A program made the translations under genes and the position numbers. The notes beneath the pieces are model-generated. The model did no database searches and was not told the DNA's origin. It saw nothing but the letters and a program-made list of their open reading frames with translations. From assembly GCA_947629865.1 (NCBI GenBank), contig CANRFJ010000014.1, positions 1 to 64,000 of the forward strand: 64,000 bases of DNA. Direction: 5' to 3'. Source of the stretch: an uncultured Lachnospiraceae bacterium (GTDB lineage: Bacteria > Bacillota > Clostridia > Lachnospirales > Lachnospiraceae). Below, one piece after another: positions 32,278-41,066 of this stretch (within the stretch, counting starts at the first letter, position 1; each line of letters begins with the position of its first letter).

Positions 32278-32361
32278 ATGGTTCAATTGCCTGTATATCT
32301 ACAAAGCTTCCTAGGAGAGAAATTTTTTCGCAAATATCGTGCATTTTTGCAACATATTTAG
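32278..32361 (+). CDS. Candidate 27-aa peptide ORF
   Basis: AAGGAGGAAATAT-ATG; MVQLPVYLQSFLGEKFFRKYRAFLQHI; C-terminus overlaps the candidate ECF -35. Confidence 0.25.
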   Translation: MVQLPVYLQSFLGEKFFRKYRAFLQHI

Positions 32362-32378
32362 GGGCTCATTCGTTTTAT
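32349..32378 (+). promoter_or_regulatory. Candidate ECF promoter
   Basis: CATTTTTGCAACA-N16-CGTTTTATATGTAA. Confidence 0.65.
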
Positions 32379-32433
32379 ATGTAAATGATACCTGTGAAGT
32401 AGCCGCTGAAGCGGCAGAAAGAGAGGGAAAACT

Positions 32434-33465
32434 ATGAAAAGAAATCAGCAAGTAAAAAGAATCAGCCGAATCATGATCCTTACACTCCTGCTGTCCGTGT
32501 GTTCCGTAGCGGCAGTCCCATCCGGAGCCACTGCAAAAGTAAAACCGGCAGCGGGAAAAAGCTACAGTGAGACGGAAATCTCTAATGAAAATACAAATAT
32601 ATGGGATATGTTTGTATCAGGCGGGAAATTGCGACTCTCAACGCAGGAGTGGGAGCAGGAGGTCTACGGTATCTCCGGAAAAAAGTTAGTAAAGAAGCCA
32701 AAAGATCCGCTGGTAAAAGCGACATACAATGCCTTTGATTTTGTCAATGACAAGGAACTGGAGACGGAATTTTGTTTTACTTCCGTTAATAAAAAAGGGA
32801 CTGCCGGTTATTTTACCAATATAAAGAAAATTTTTAAGTACGATAAAAAAGGGAAAATCAAAAAAGTGTTAAATTTGCCGAAAAAATTAAAGTGGGAAGG
32901 AAATGTTACCGGATTAGAATGGGTAAATAAAGATTTTGTAGCGGTTGAATTTCGGAAGATTTACAAGAAAGGGACTCGCATATTACTCGTGGATATGAAA
33001 AAAGGAAAAGTGGCGAAAAAGTACAATAAAAAATATACCGGTCTGTGCGGTACGGATGGGAAAAATCTCTATGTGACGATGGGTTCCATTGAGAAAAAGA
33101 CCGAAAAGATAGTGAAGATAAAAGCTTCCTCCGGTAAAAAACTTGCCTCCATATCGACAGCGCCCGTTCGCGAACTCGCCGCAGAGTGGGAGGATCCATA
33201 TGAATATGCGAACGAGTCATTGCGGAACGGCTCATTCCGTACCTGTTATGCGAATGGAAAACTTTACCTGAAATACCTGACAGGCATCTACACATGGAAT
33301 GGGAAAAGCAAGGATTTCCAGACGGTGCTGGACGGAAGAAATAATGCGAATTATGCATCAAGGCAGTATGAGGGCGAACTTGAGGTAATTAAGGATAAAA
33401 TATATTATTTGGCCGGGAACGGAGATGATGGCTATAAGCGCCTGTACGTCTACAAGGCGTCCTAG
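32434..33465 (+). CDS. Exported Lys-rich protein, family paralogue A (possible beta-propeller)
   Basis: Signal peptide MKRNQQVKRISRIMILTLLLSVCSVAAVPSGATA; shares GKNLYV...KKTEKIVKIKASSGKKLASISTAP with paralogues B and C. Confidence 0.72.
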   Translation: MKRNQQVKRISRIMILTLLLSVCSVAAVPSGATAKVKPAAGKSYSETEISNENTNIWDMFVSGGKLRLSTQEWEQEVYGISGKKLVKKPKDPLVKATYNAFDFVNDKELETEFCFTSVNKKGTAGYFTNIKKIFKYDKKGKIKKVLNLPKKLKWEGNVTGLEWVNKDFVAVEFRKIYKKGTRILLVDMKKGKVAKKYNKKYTGLCGTDGKNLYVTMGSIEKKTEKIVKIKASSGKKLASISTAPVRELAAEWEDPYEYANESLRNGSFRTCYANGKLYLKYLTGIYTWNGKSKDFQTVLDGRNNANYASRQYEGELEVIKDKIYYLAGNGDDGYKRLYVYKAS

Positions 33466-33496
33466 GAAAATTTCCCCGCAGAATATTTGCATTTTT

Positions 33497-33526
33497 GCAA
33501 CATTTTTAAGGGCTGATTCGTTTTAT
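33497..33526 (+). promoter_or_regulatory. Candidate ECF promoter
   Basis: CATTTTTGCAACA-N16-CGTTTTATATGTAA. Confidence 0.65.
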
Positions 33527-33581
33527 ATGTAAAAGATGCCTGTGAAGTAGCCGCTGAAGCGGCAGAAAGAGAGGGAGAACT

Positions 33582-34646
33582 ATGAAAAGAAATCAGCAAG
33601 CAAAAAAAATCAGTTATATCATGATCCTTACACTCCTGCTGTCCGTGTGTTCCGCAGTTTCAGCGCCGACTGGAGCCGCCGCAGAAGTGAAACCGGCAGC
33701 GGGCAAAAATTACAGTGAGACCTGGAATAGAAATACCATTGCATGGAGGTTGTTCTTAAATGTCAAGGGGAAGATCCGATTTATCAACGACTACTGGAGA
33801 CAGGAGACATATGGTATTTCAGACGGAAAGGAAGTAAAAAAGTCGAAAGATTCAATAGCAAAGGCGGTGAAGAAGGTAACTGACGATTTCAAGGATGATA
33901 ACGATTTGATTAGAGCGGTCTCAACGAACAAAAAGGGGACGATCGGTTACATTTCTACCTGGGAAAAAATCTTCCGGTACAACAAAAAGGGAAAGATAAC
34001 CAAGGTATTCAACCCGTCCAAGAAACTGGGTGTGAAAAAAGTCTTTGTGGGTGAAGTTAGATGTGTAAAAAGCGACCTGGTGGCGGCAGAACTCCTTAGT
34101 CCGAACAAAAAGGTACCCAATATATGTCTCATCAACATGAAAAAGGGAAAAATCGTGAAGAAGTACAAGAGAAAGTACGCTACCCTGTATGCGGCCGACG
34201 GGAAGAATCTCTATGTGGGAAGCGGCTCCGTGGAGAAAAAGACGGAAAAGATCGTGAAGATAAAGGCGTCTTCGGGAAAGAAACTCGCCGCCATATCGAC
34301 GGCGCCCATCTACAAACTTGCAGCGGGTAGAATGGAGTCGAAAAACGTTGAAGATACTCCGCCGGAATATCTCAGGGACGATCCCGTGCGACTGTGCTAT
34401 GCCAATGGGAAACTCTATCTGCAGCATCTGAGCGGCATCTACACTTGGGACGGAAAAGGAAAAGACTTCAAGACGGTGCTGGACGGGAGGAATAATGAGA
34501 ATTACACCTGGTTCAAGGGCTGGAATAATTACATGTGTCCTTATTGTCTGGATTTTCAGGTGGACAAAGATGAAACGATGTATATTCTGACATGCGATTG
34601 GAATGCTCAAGAGGTTGAGAGCCTCTATATCTACAGGGCTTCGTAG
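33582..34646 (+). CDS. Exported Lys-rich protein, family paralogue B
   Basis: Signal peptide MKRNQQAKKISYIMILTLLLSVCSAVSA; CPYC motif near the C-terminus. Confidence 0.72.
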   Translation: MKRNQQAKKISYIMILTLLLSVCSAVSAPTGAAAEVKPAAGKNYSETWNRNTIAWRLFLNVKGKIRFINDYWRQETYGISDGKEVKKSKDSIAKAVKKVTDDFKDDNDLIRAVSTNKKGTIGYISTWEKIFRYNKKGKITKVFNPSKKLGVKKVFVGEVRCVKSDLVAAELLSPNKKVPNICLINMKKGKIVKKYKRKYATLYAADGKNLYVGSGSVEKKTEKIVKIKASSGKKLAAISTAPIYKLAAGRMESKNVEDTPPEYLRDDPVRLCYANGKLYLQHLSGIYTWDGKGKDFKTVLDGRNNENYTWFKGWNNYMCPYCLDFQVDKDETMYILTCDWNAQEVESLYIYRAS

Positions 34647-34657
34647 GAGGGGAAATT

Positions 34658-35839
34658 ATGCAAAGAAATCAGCAAGTAAAAAGAATCAGCCGAATCATAA
34701 TCCTTGCACTTCTGCTGTCCTTTGCTGCAGTTTTACAGGCAAAAAGCATAAAGGCCCAGTCGTCTGCATGGGACACGGAAAAGATTCGACTAGATGGTTG
34801 TGAGGGATATATATCAAAAGATAAAAAATCTTTTTGGATAACGGGCATGGAAGTATCCTGCAGCAAGAAGACAATAAGGATCCCACGGACAGTCGGGAAT
34901 TGGAAGGTAACAAAACTGGAACCGGCAGGGAGGGATATCCCATATCAGAATCTTTTTTTTGATACGACAGAGGAATTGCCTTTGGAATCGGGCGGCCATT
35001 ATGTGGAAACAGTTATAGTTCCCGATACCGTGACAGAGATAGGTGCTCAGACCTTTTGCCTGCTCGGACGGTTAAAGAAGATAACATTACCCTCCGGTCT
35101 GAAAAAATTTTCGGGAAAAGATATTTTTGCTGGAGACGGGAAACTCAGGACGTTAGAACTGCCGGCCTCCCTTGTGCACATAGACGGTGCAGCGCTGAGC
35201 GGCGCACATTCCCTGGAAAAACTAAAAGTGGCAAAGGGAAACCGTAAATTTTCTGCTGAGAAAAACGCTTTATATTCCAGAAACGGGGCAGTTCTATATA
35301 TCGTAACAGGCCGGAGGACATCTTTACATATAGGCAGGAAAGTGAAAAAAATAAAAAGAATTACGATAAAGAATGATGATGGATTTGAGCGGTGGCTCAC
35401 ATATAAGTATCCTGATATAGCAGACCGGAAGGTAACTATTTCAAAAAAGAACAAAACATTTATTAAAAAGGGGAAGTGTATATATTATAAAAAGAATGGA
35501 AAACTATTGTTTTGTCTGAATACAGATAAAAATCCGCATATTGCGGCGGGAGTAAAAAAAATAAACTGCGAATCTGTGTGGGGCAAAAAACTGGTCTACG
35601 CCAATAAACTGTATCTGCCAAAAACATTAAAGTCTTTGGATTTGCGGGGCCTCCCGATGAATTATGAATATTTGCAGAAAATTTATTTGCCTATGGAGAA
35701 AATGGCGGTTATACTAAATAAAAACGAATTAGAAAAAATGAAGCATGTTAAGATATATGTTCCAGAAGCGTTAAAAGCAAGATATATTAAGAGCTTAAAA
35801 AAATATAAAAAATATTGTAAAGTCTGTATCATGAAATAG
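34658..35839 (+). CDS. Exported BspA-like leucine-rich-repeat protein
   Basis: Signal peptide MQRNQQVKRISRIIILALLLSFAAVLQA; VIVPDTVTEIGAQTFCLLGRLKKITLPSGLKKF. Confidence 0.78.
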   Translation: MQRNQQVKRISRIIILALLLSFAAVLQAKSIKAQSSAWDTEKIRLDGCEGYISKDKKSFWITGMEVSCSKKTIRIPRTVGNWKVTKLEPAGRDIPYQNLFFDTTEELPLESGGHYVETVIVPDTVTEIGAQTFCLLGRLKKITLPSGLKKFSGKDIFAGDGKLRTLELPASLVHIDGAALSGAHSLEKLKVAKGNRKFSAEKNALYSRNGAVLYIVTGRRTSLHIGRKVKKIKRITIKNDDGFERWLTYKYPDIADRKVTISKKNKTFIKKGKCIYYKKNGKLLFCLNTDKNPHIAAGVKKINCESVWGKKLVYANKLYLPKTLKSLDLRGLPMNYEYLQKIYLPMEKMAVILNKNELEKMKHVKIYVPEALKARYIKSLKKYKKYCKVCIMK

Positions 35840-35900
35840 CAGGGGCGTGATTATGACAAATGAGGCGGGAAGCAGTATACAGATATAGAGGGGGTAAACC

Positions 35901-37007
35901 ATGAAAAGAAATCAGCAGGCAAAAAAAATCAGTTACATCATGATCCTTACACTCCTGTTGTCTGTGTGCTCTGCAGTTTCAGCGCCGGCCGGGGCTGCCG
36001 CAGAAATAAAACCGGCAACGGGCAAAGGTTACAGTGAGAAAAGGCTTGAAACCGGCAGCGCATGGGAACTATTTGGAATTGGCGATGTGTGCGATCTATA
36101 TGTAAATGCAAAAGGGAAACTTCGGATTGTCACCGATTCTCGGAAAAAGAGGATATACGGTATATCCGGCAGCAGGGCGGTAGAAAAGCCGGAGGCGCCG
36201 TTAGCAAAGGCGGGAAAGAAAAGGAAGGCAAAATCCATGATAGAGGATGTCACAATCAACAAAAAGGGGACGATCGGTTACTTTGCCACCTGGGAAAAGA
36301 TATTCCGCTATAATAAAAAGGGAGAGATAACCAGGGTATTTAACCCGTCCAAAAAATTTGGTGTGGCAGTCTGGGTGCAAAGAGTCCGGTGGCTAAAAAA
36401 AGATCTTGTGGCGGCAGAACTCAGTGGATTGAGCAAAAAGGTACCTAATGTGTGTCTCATTGACATGAAAAAGGGAAAGATTGTGAAGAAGTATAAGAAA
36501 AAGTATTCTGCCCTGTATGCGGCCGACGGGAAGAATCTCTATGTGCGAAGCGGTTCCGTGAGGAAAAAGACGGAAAAGATCGTGAAGATAAAGGCGTCTT
36601 CGGGAAGGAGGCTCGCCTCCATATCGACGGCGCCCATCTACAAACTCGCAGCGGGGAGAACGGAGGCAAAGACCAACGAAGATTTTTCTGCGGCAGAGAC
36701 AGAATATCTCAGAGATGATCCTGTGAAGCTCTGCTACGCCAATGGAAAAATTTACCTGCAGTACCTGACCGGCATTTACACATGGGACGGAAAAGGGAAG
36801 GATTTTACGACGGTGTTGGACGGAAGAACCAGAGAGAATTATACATGGTTTGATTTTATAGCCGATGATGTTCTTTTCCCCAAAAAAGATAATTACGAAT
36901 GTCCGGAGTGTGTGGACTTTGAGGTAGACGGAGATGGAACGATGTATATTTTGATAAGCGCCTGGTTAGATTTGGACATGGCCCTGTATATTTACAAAGC
37001 CCTCTGA
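35901..37007 (+). CDS. Exported Lys-rich protein, family paralogue C
   Basis: Near-identical blocks to 33582-34646; CPEC motif near the C-terminus. Confidence 0.72.
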   Translation: MKRNQQAKKISYIMILTLLLSVCSAVSAPAGAAAEIKPATGKGYSEKRLETGSAWELFGIGDVCDLYVNAKGKLRIVTDSRKKRIYGISGSRAVEKPEAPLAKAGKKRKAKSMIEDVTINKKGTIGYFATWEKIFRYNKKGEITRVFNPSKKFGVAVWVQRVRWLKKDLVAAELSGLSKKVPNVCLIDMKKGKIVKKYKKKYSALYAADGKNLYVRSGSVRKKTEKIVKIKASSGRRLASISTAPIYKLAAGRTEAKTNEDFSAAETEYLRDDPVKLCYANGKIYLQYLTGIYTWDGKGKDFTTVLDGRTRENYTWFDFIADDVLFPKKDNYECPECVDFEVDGDGTMYILISAWLDLDMALYIYKAL

Positions 37008-37102
37008 CGGAAATTTATGGCAAAGAGGAAGGAAACAAATGATTAATGACGTAACTGTCTTTAATATTCGTGAATACTTATCGGTCAGGGACGATCGAGT
37101 TC

Positions 37103-37142
37103 TCGGAGAGGAAGAATTATGTAAAATCCTCTCCGAATTTTT
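37103..37142 (+). terminator. Intrinsic terminator-like hairpin
   Basis: TCGGAGAGGA-agaattatgtaaaa-TCCTCTCCGA-ATTTTTA. Confidence 0.6.
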
Positions 37143-37153
37143 ATGTAGGAACA

Positions 37154-37182
37154 TTGACAGAAAGCCCTGTTTTTCCTATAAT
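37154..37182 (+). promoter_or_regulatory. Perfect consensus sigma-A promoter for metG
   Basis: TTGACA-N17-TATAAT. Confidence 0.85.
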
Positions 37183-37225
37183 AAGGGATAGTTAAAACCA
37201 GAGGGTTTAAAATTTGGAGGTTATT

Positions 37226-39175
37226 ATGAGCAAAAAACCATACTATCTGACAACAGCTATTGCCTATACGTCCGGTAAGCCCCATATCGGCAATACCTAT
37301 GAAATCGTGCTGGCAGATGCGATTGCCCGCTACAAGCGGTTTCAGGGATATGACGTGCGCTTTCAGACGGGAACCGATGAGCACGGCCAGAAAATTGAAC
37401 TGGCGGCAGAGGAGAAAGGCGTTTCTCCCAAGGAATTTGTGGACGACGTCTCCGGCGAGATTAAGCGCATCTGGGATCTGATGAATACCTCGTATGACCG
37501 GTTTATCCGGACGACAGACGAGGATCACACGGAACAGGTAAAGAAGATATTTAAGAAACTATATGACAAGGGAGATATTTACAAGGGATTTTATGAGGGA
37601 ATGTACTGCACGCCCTGCGAGTCCTTTTTTACACCCAGCCAGCTGGTGGACGGCAAGTGTCCGGACTGTGGGCGCGAGTGCCAGCCTGCGCGGGAGGAAG
37701 CCTATTTCCTTAAGCTCAGCAAATATCAGGATCGCCTGATAAAGCACATTGAGGAGCATCCGGAATTTATCCAGCCGGAATCCAGGAAAAACGAGATGGT
37801 AAACAATTTCCTGAAGCCGGGCCTGCAGGATCTGTGCGTATCGCGGAGCAGTTTTACCTGGGGGATTCCGGTGGACTTCGACGAGGGGCATATCGTCTAT
37901 GTGTGGATTGACGCCCTCAGCAACTATATCACCGGACTCGGATTTGACGCCGACGGAAATCACGGGGATTTGTACGAGAAATACTGGCCGGCGGATATTC
38001 ATCTGATCGGCAAGGACATTCTGCGTTTCCACACAATTTACTGGCCGATTATGCTCATGGCGCTGGATATTCCCCTGCCGAAGCAGATATTCGGACACCC
38101 GTGGCTTCTGCAGAACGACGGCAAGATGAGTAAAAGCAAGGGAAACGTAATCTATGCAGACGACCTGGTAGAGCGTTTTGGCGTGGACGCCGTCCGCTAC
38201 TTTGTCCTGCACGAGATGCCGTTTGAGAACGACGGAGTGATTACCTGGGAGCTGATGGTGGAGAGAATGAATTCCGATCTGGCGAATACCCTTGGTAATC
38301 TTGTGAACCGCACCGTCTCCATGAGCAACAAGTACTTCGGCGGAGTGGTGGAAAATAAGGGCGTGACCGACACGATGGACGCCGATCTGATTGCGGTGGC
38401 GGAGAACACGCCGCCCAGCGTGACGGAGAAAATGGATAAACTTCGGGTGGCCGATGCGATCACCGAGATATTTACTCTGTTTAAGAGGTGCAACAAATAC
38501 ATTGATGAGACGGAGCCGTGGATCCTGGCAAAGGATGAGGCCAAAAGAGACCGGCTGGCGACGGTGCTCTATAATCTGATGGAAGGTATCCGCATCGGTG
38601 CGGTGCTGCTCGGCTCTTTTATGCCGGAGACGTCGGAGAAGATTCTGAGCCAGATTCAGGCAGAGGCCTGCGGCTACGACGGACTTCTTTCCTTTGGCGG
38701 CTATGCGTCCGGAACGAAGGTTGTGGAGAAGCCGGAAATTCTGTTTGCCCGTCTCGATCCGCAGGAGGTCATGAAGGAAATCGAGGCCTCCGCGCAGAAA
38801 GAGGAAAAAGAGACAGACGCCGGCCCGTTGGTGGACATTCCGGCAAAAGAGAAAATCACCTTTGAGGATTTTGAAAAGATGCAGTTCCAGGTGGGTGAGA
38901 TTATTGCCTGCGAGGAGATAAAAAAATCCCGCAAGCTCCTGTGCAGTCAGGTGCGGATTGGCAGTGAGGTAAAGCAGATCGTGTCCGGAATCAAGTCGTA
39001 TTACAGTCCGGATGAGATGGTAGGTAAAAAGGTTATGGTGCTGGTAAACCTAAAGCCGGCGAAGCTGGCGGGCGTGCTCTCGGAGGGAATGTTGCTCTGC
39101 GCGGAGGACGACAAGGGAAACCTGGCCCTGGTGGTACCGGAGAAGGATATGCCGGCGGGGGCGGAAATCTGCTAG
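37226..39175 (+). CDS. metG: Methionyl-tRNA synthetase
   Basis: YYLTTAIAYTSGKPHIGNTYE; KMSKSKGNVI; C-terminal tRNA-binding domain. Confidence 0.97.
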   Translation: MSKKPYYLTTAIAYTSGKPHIGNTYEIVLADAIARYKRFQGYDVRFQTGTDEHGQKIELAAEEKGVSPKEFVDDVSGEIKRIWDLMNTSYDRFIRTTDEDHTEQVKKIFKKLYDKGDIYKGFYEGMYCTPCESFFTPSQLVDGKCPDCGRECQPAREEAYFLKLSKYQDRLIKHIEEHPEFIQPESRKNEMVNNFLKPGLQDLCVSRSSFTWGIPVDFDEGHIVYVWIDALSNYITGLGFDADGNHGDLYEKYWPADIHLIGKDILRFHTIYWPIMLMALDIPLPKQIFGHPWLLQNDGKMSKSKGNVIYADDLVERFGVDAVRYFVLHEMPFENDGVITWELMVERMNSDLANTLGNLVNRTVSMSNKYFGGVVENKGVTDTMDADLIAVAENTPPSVTEKMDKLRVADAITEIFTLFKRCNKYIDETEPWILAKDEAKRDRLATVLYNLMEGIRIGAVLLGSFMPETSEKILSQIQAEACGYDGLLSFGGYASGTKVVEKPEILFARLDPQEVMKEIEASAQKEEKETDAGPLVDIPAKEKITFEDFEKMQFQVGEIIACEEIKKSRKLLCSQVRIGSEVKQIVSGIKSYYSPDEMVGKKVMVLVNLKPAKLAGVLSEGMLLCAEDDKGNLALVVPEKDMPAGAEIC

Positions 39176-39186
39176 AAAAATAAGGA

Positions 39187-39237
39187 GGGACTGCCACTTT
39201 GCGAAGTTCATTCGCTAAAGAGACAGCCCCTTTTATT
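39187..39237 (+). terminator. Terminator after metG
   Basis: GGGaCTG...GCGAA gttca TTCGC...CAGcCCC TTTTATT. Confidence 0.6.
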
Positions 39238-39270
39238 AACATTAGGACGCCGGCAGAATGGGAGGTAAGA

Positions 39271-40047
39271 TTGGACGAACGGATTTTTGACACTCACAGC
39301 CACTATGACGACGAGGCCTTTGACGCAGACCGTCGGGAGGTTCTGACGGGACTGGCGGGCAAGGGCGTGGGCTGGCTGGTGAATGTGGGCGCGGACATGG
39401 AGAGCAGCCGGAAGGCGTTGGCGCTGTCCGAGGAATATGATTTTATTTATGCGGCCCTGGGCGTCCACCCAAGCGAGGTGGAGGGCCTGTCGGAGACGGA
39501 TATGGAGTGGCTCCGGCAGAACTGCGGGCGCAGTAAGGTGGTGGCGGTGGGGGAGATTGGCCTCGATTACCACTGGCCCACTCCGGAGCCGGAATTGCAG
39601 AAGAAATGGTTTGTCCGGCAGATTGGGCTGGCAAGGGAGACCGGCCTGCCGGTGATCATCCACAGTCGGGACGCGGCGGCGGATACCATGGATATCCTAA
39701 AGAGAGAAAAAGCCGCCGGATGCGGCGGCGTTATCCACTGCTATTCCTACTCTCCGGAGCTTGCCAGAGAATATGTGGACATGGGATTTTACATCGGGAT
39801 TGGCGGGGTAGTCACCTTTAAAAATGCAAAGAAGCTGGTGCGTACGGTGGAGGAGATTCCACTGGAGCGCCTTGTGCTGGAGACCGACTGCCCCTATATG
39901 GCGCCGGAGCCACACAGGGGGCAGCGCAACGATTCCTCCCGCCTGATCTGCGTGGCGGAAAAGATCGGGGCGATAAAGGGCGTGGAGACACAGGAAATCA
40001 TTCGCATCACTACGGAAAACGCAAGGGAGCTGTACCGGCTTTCGTAG
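39271..40047 (+). CDS. TatD-family hydrolase
   Basis: IFDTHSHYDDEAF; ETDCPYMAPEPHRGQRN; TTG start behind GGAGGTAAGA. Confidence 0.93.
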   Translation: MDERIFDTHSHYDDEAFDADRREVLTGLAGKGVGWLVNVGADMESSRKALALSEEYDFIYAALGVHPSEVEGLSETDMEWLRQNCGRSKVVAVGEIGLDYHWPTPEPELQKKWFVRQIGLARETGLPVIIHSRDAAADTMDILKREKAAGCGGVIHCYSYSPELAREYVDMGFYIGIGGVVTFKNAKKLVRTVEEIPLERLVLETDCPYMAPEPHRGQRNDSSRLICVAEKIGAIKGVETQEIIRITTENARELYRLS

Positions 40048-40072
40048 AAAATGGCAGAGAGCGAGGGGACAA

Positions 40073-40945
40073 TTGGCAAAACTGGGAAATCCGCAGGAGA
40101 CGATACGGATCCTGCAAAAACATGATTTTCATTTTCAAAAAAAATTCGGACAGAATTTTCTCATTGATCCGCGTGTGCTGGATAAGATTATAGAGGCGGC
40201 CGGAGTGGACAGCGGGGATTTTGTGCTGGAGATAGGGCCGGGGCTCGGAACCATGACACAGTGCCTCGGCGAGCGCGCCCGCCGGGTACTGGCGGTGGAG
40301 ATTGACAAAAATCTGATCCCGATTTTGCGGGAGACGCTGGCAGACTATGACAATGTGGAAATTTTACACGGCGATATACTGAAGCAGGACATTCAGGCCA
40401 TTGCCGACTCCTACAATGGGGGAGAGCCCATTAAGGTGGTGGCGAATCTGCCCTACTATATCACCACGCCGATTATCATGAGCCTGTTTGAGAGCCGCGT
40501 GCCGCTTGCCAATGTGACAGTGATGGTGCAGAAGGAGGTGGCCGACCGCATGAGGGCGCTGCCGGGCAGCAGGGAGTGCGGAGCGCTGTCCCTGGCGGTG
40601 CAGTATTATGCAAAGCCCTATCTGGCGGCCAATGTCCCACCCAACTGTTTTATGCCAAGGCCAAAGGTGGGGAGCGCCGTAGTGCGTCTGGACTGTCTGG
40701 CCCGGCCGCCGGTGCAGGTGCGGGACGAGAAGCTTATGTTCCGGCTGATCCGCGCCTCCTTTAACCAGCGGAGGAAAACCCTGTTAAACGGCCTGGCAAA
40801 CAGCGCGGAGCTGGATTTTTCCAAGGAGGAGATCCGGCGGGCCCTGGAGGAGAGAAATCTCCCGCCGGCGGTGCGGGGGGAGACGCTGGGCCTGGAGGAA
40901 TTTGCAGGGCTGGCGGACGAGTTCTGGCGGCTCCGCCACCCGTGA
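40073..40945 (+). CDS. rsmA: 16S rRNA (adenine1518-N6/adenine1519-N6) dimethyltransferase
   Basis: KKFGQNFLIDPRVLDKI; LEIGPGLGTMT; VVANLPYYITTPI. Confidence 0.95.
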   Translation: MAKLGNPQETIRILQKHDFHFQKKFGQNFLIDPRVLDKIIEAAGVDSGDFVLEIGPGLGTMTQCLGERARRVLAVEIDKNLIPILRETLADYDNVEILHGDILKQDIQAIADSYNGGEPIKVVANLPYYITTPIIMSLFESRVPLANVTVMVQKEVADRMRALPGSRECGALSLAVQYYAKPYLAANVPPNCFMPRPKVGSAVVRLDCLARPPVQVRDEKLMFRLIRASFNQRRKTLLNGLANSAELDFSKEEIRRALEERNLPPAVRGETLGLEEFAGLADEFWRLRHP

Positions 40946-40994
40946 GGGCGGAGGGGAGCGCATACGAGCAGAGCAAAATAGGAGCCAGACAATC

Positions 40995-41038
40995 GCAGAG
41001 CAATAGCAGAGTAATAGTGAAGCAATTGCAGAGCAATA
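40995..41038 (+). repeat. Imperfect 11-bp tandem repeat, 4 units
   Basis: GCAGAGCAATA GCAGAGTAATA GTGAAGCAATT GCAGAGCAATA. Confidence 0.8.
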
Positions 41039-41066
41039 AAATAATAAGAAGGAAGGACTGAAAAAG

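Larger units (their letters stand above)
37039..37191 (+). pseudogene. Truncated N-terminal remnant resembling a GNAT-type protein
   Basis: MINDVTVFNIREYLSVRDDRVLGEEELCKILSEFLC then unrelated tail and stop; overlaps the metG promoter. Confidence 0.45.

Noticed and set aside
39199-39270. Upstream start for tatD (MRSSFAKETAPF...)
   Set aside because: Encoded by the metG terminator hairpin; TTG at 39271 has the RBS and conserved N-terminus.
40995-41038. CRISPR array
   Set aside because: Direct tandem units without spacers and no cas genes in the window; same for 47649-47720.
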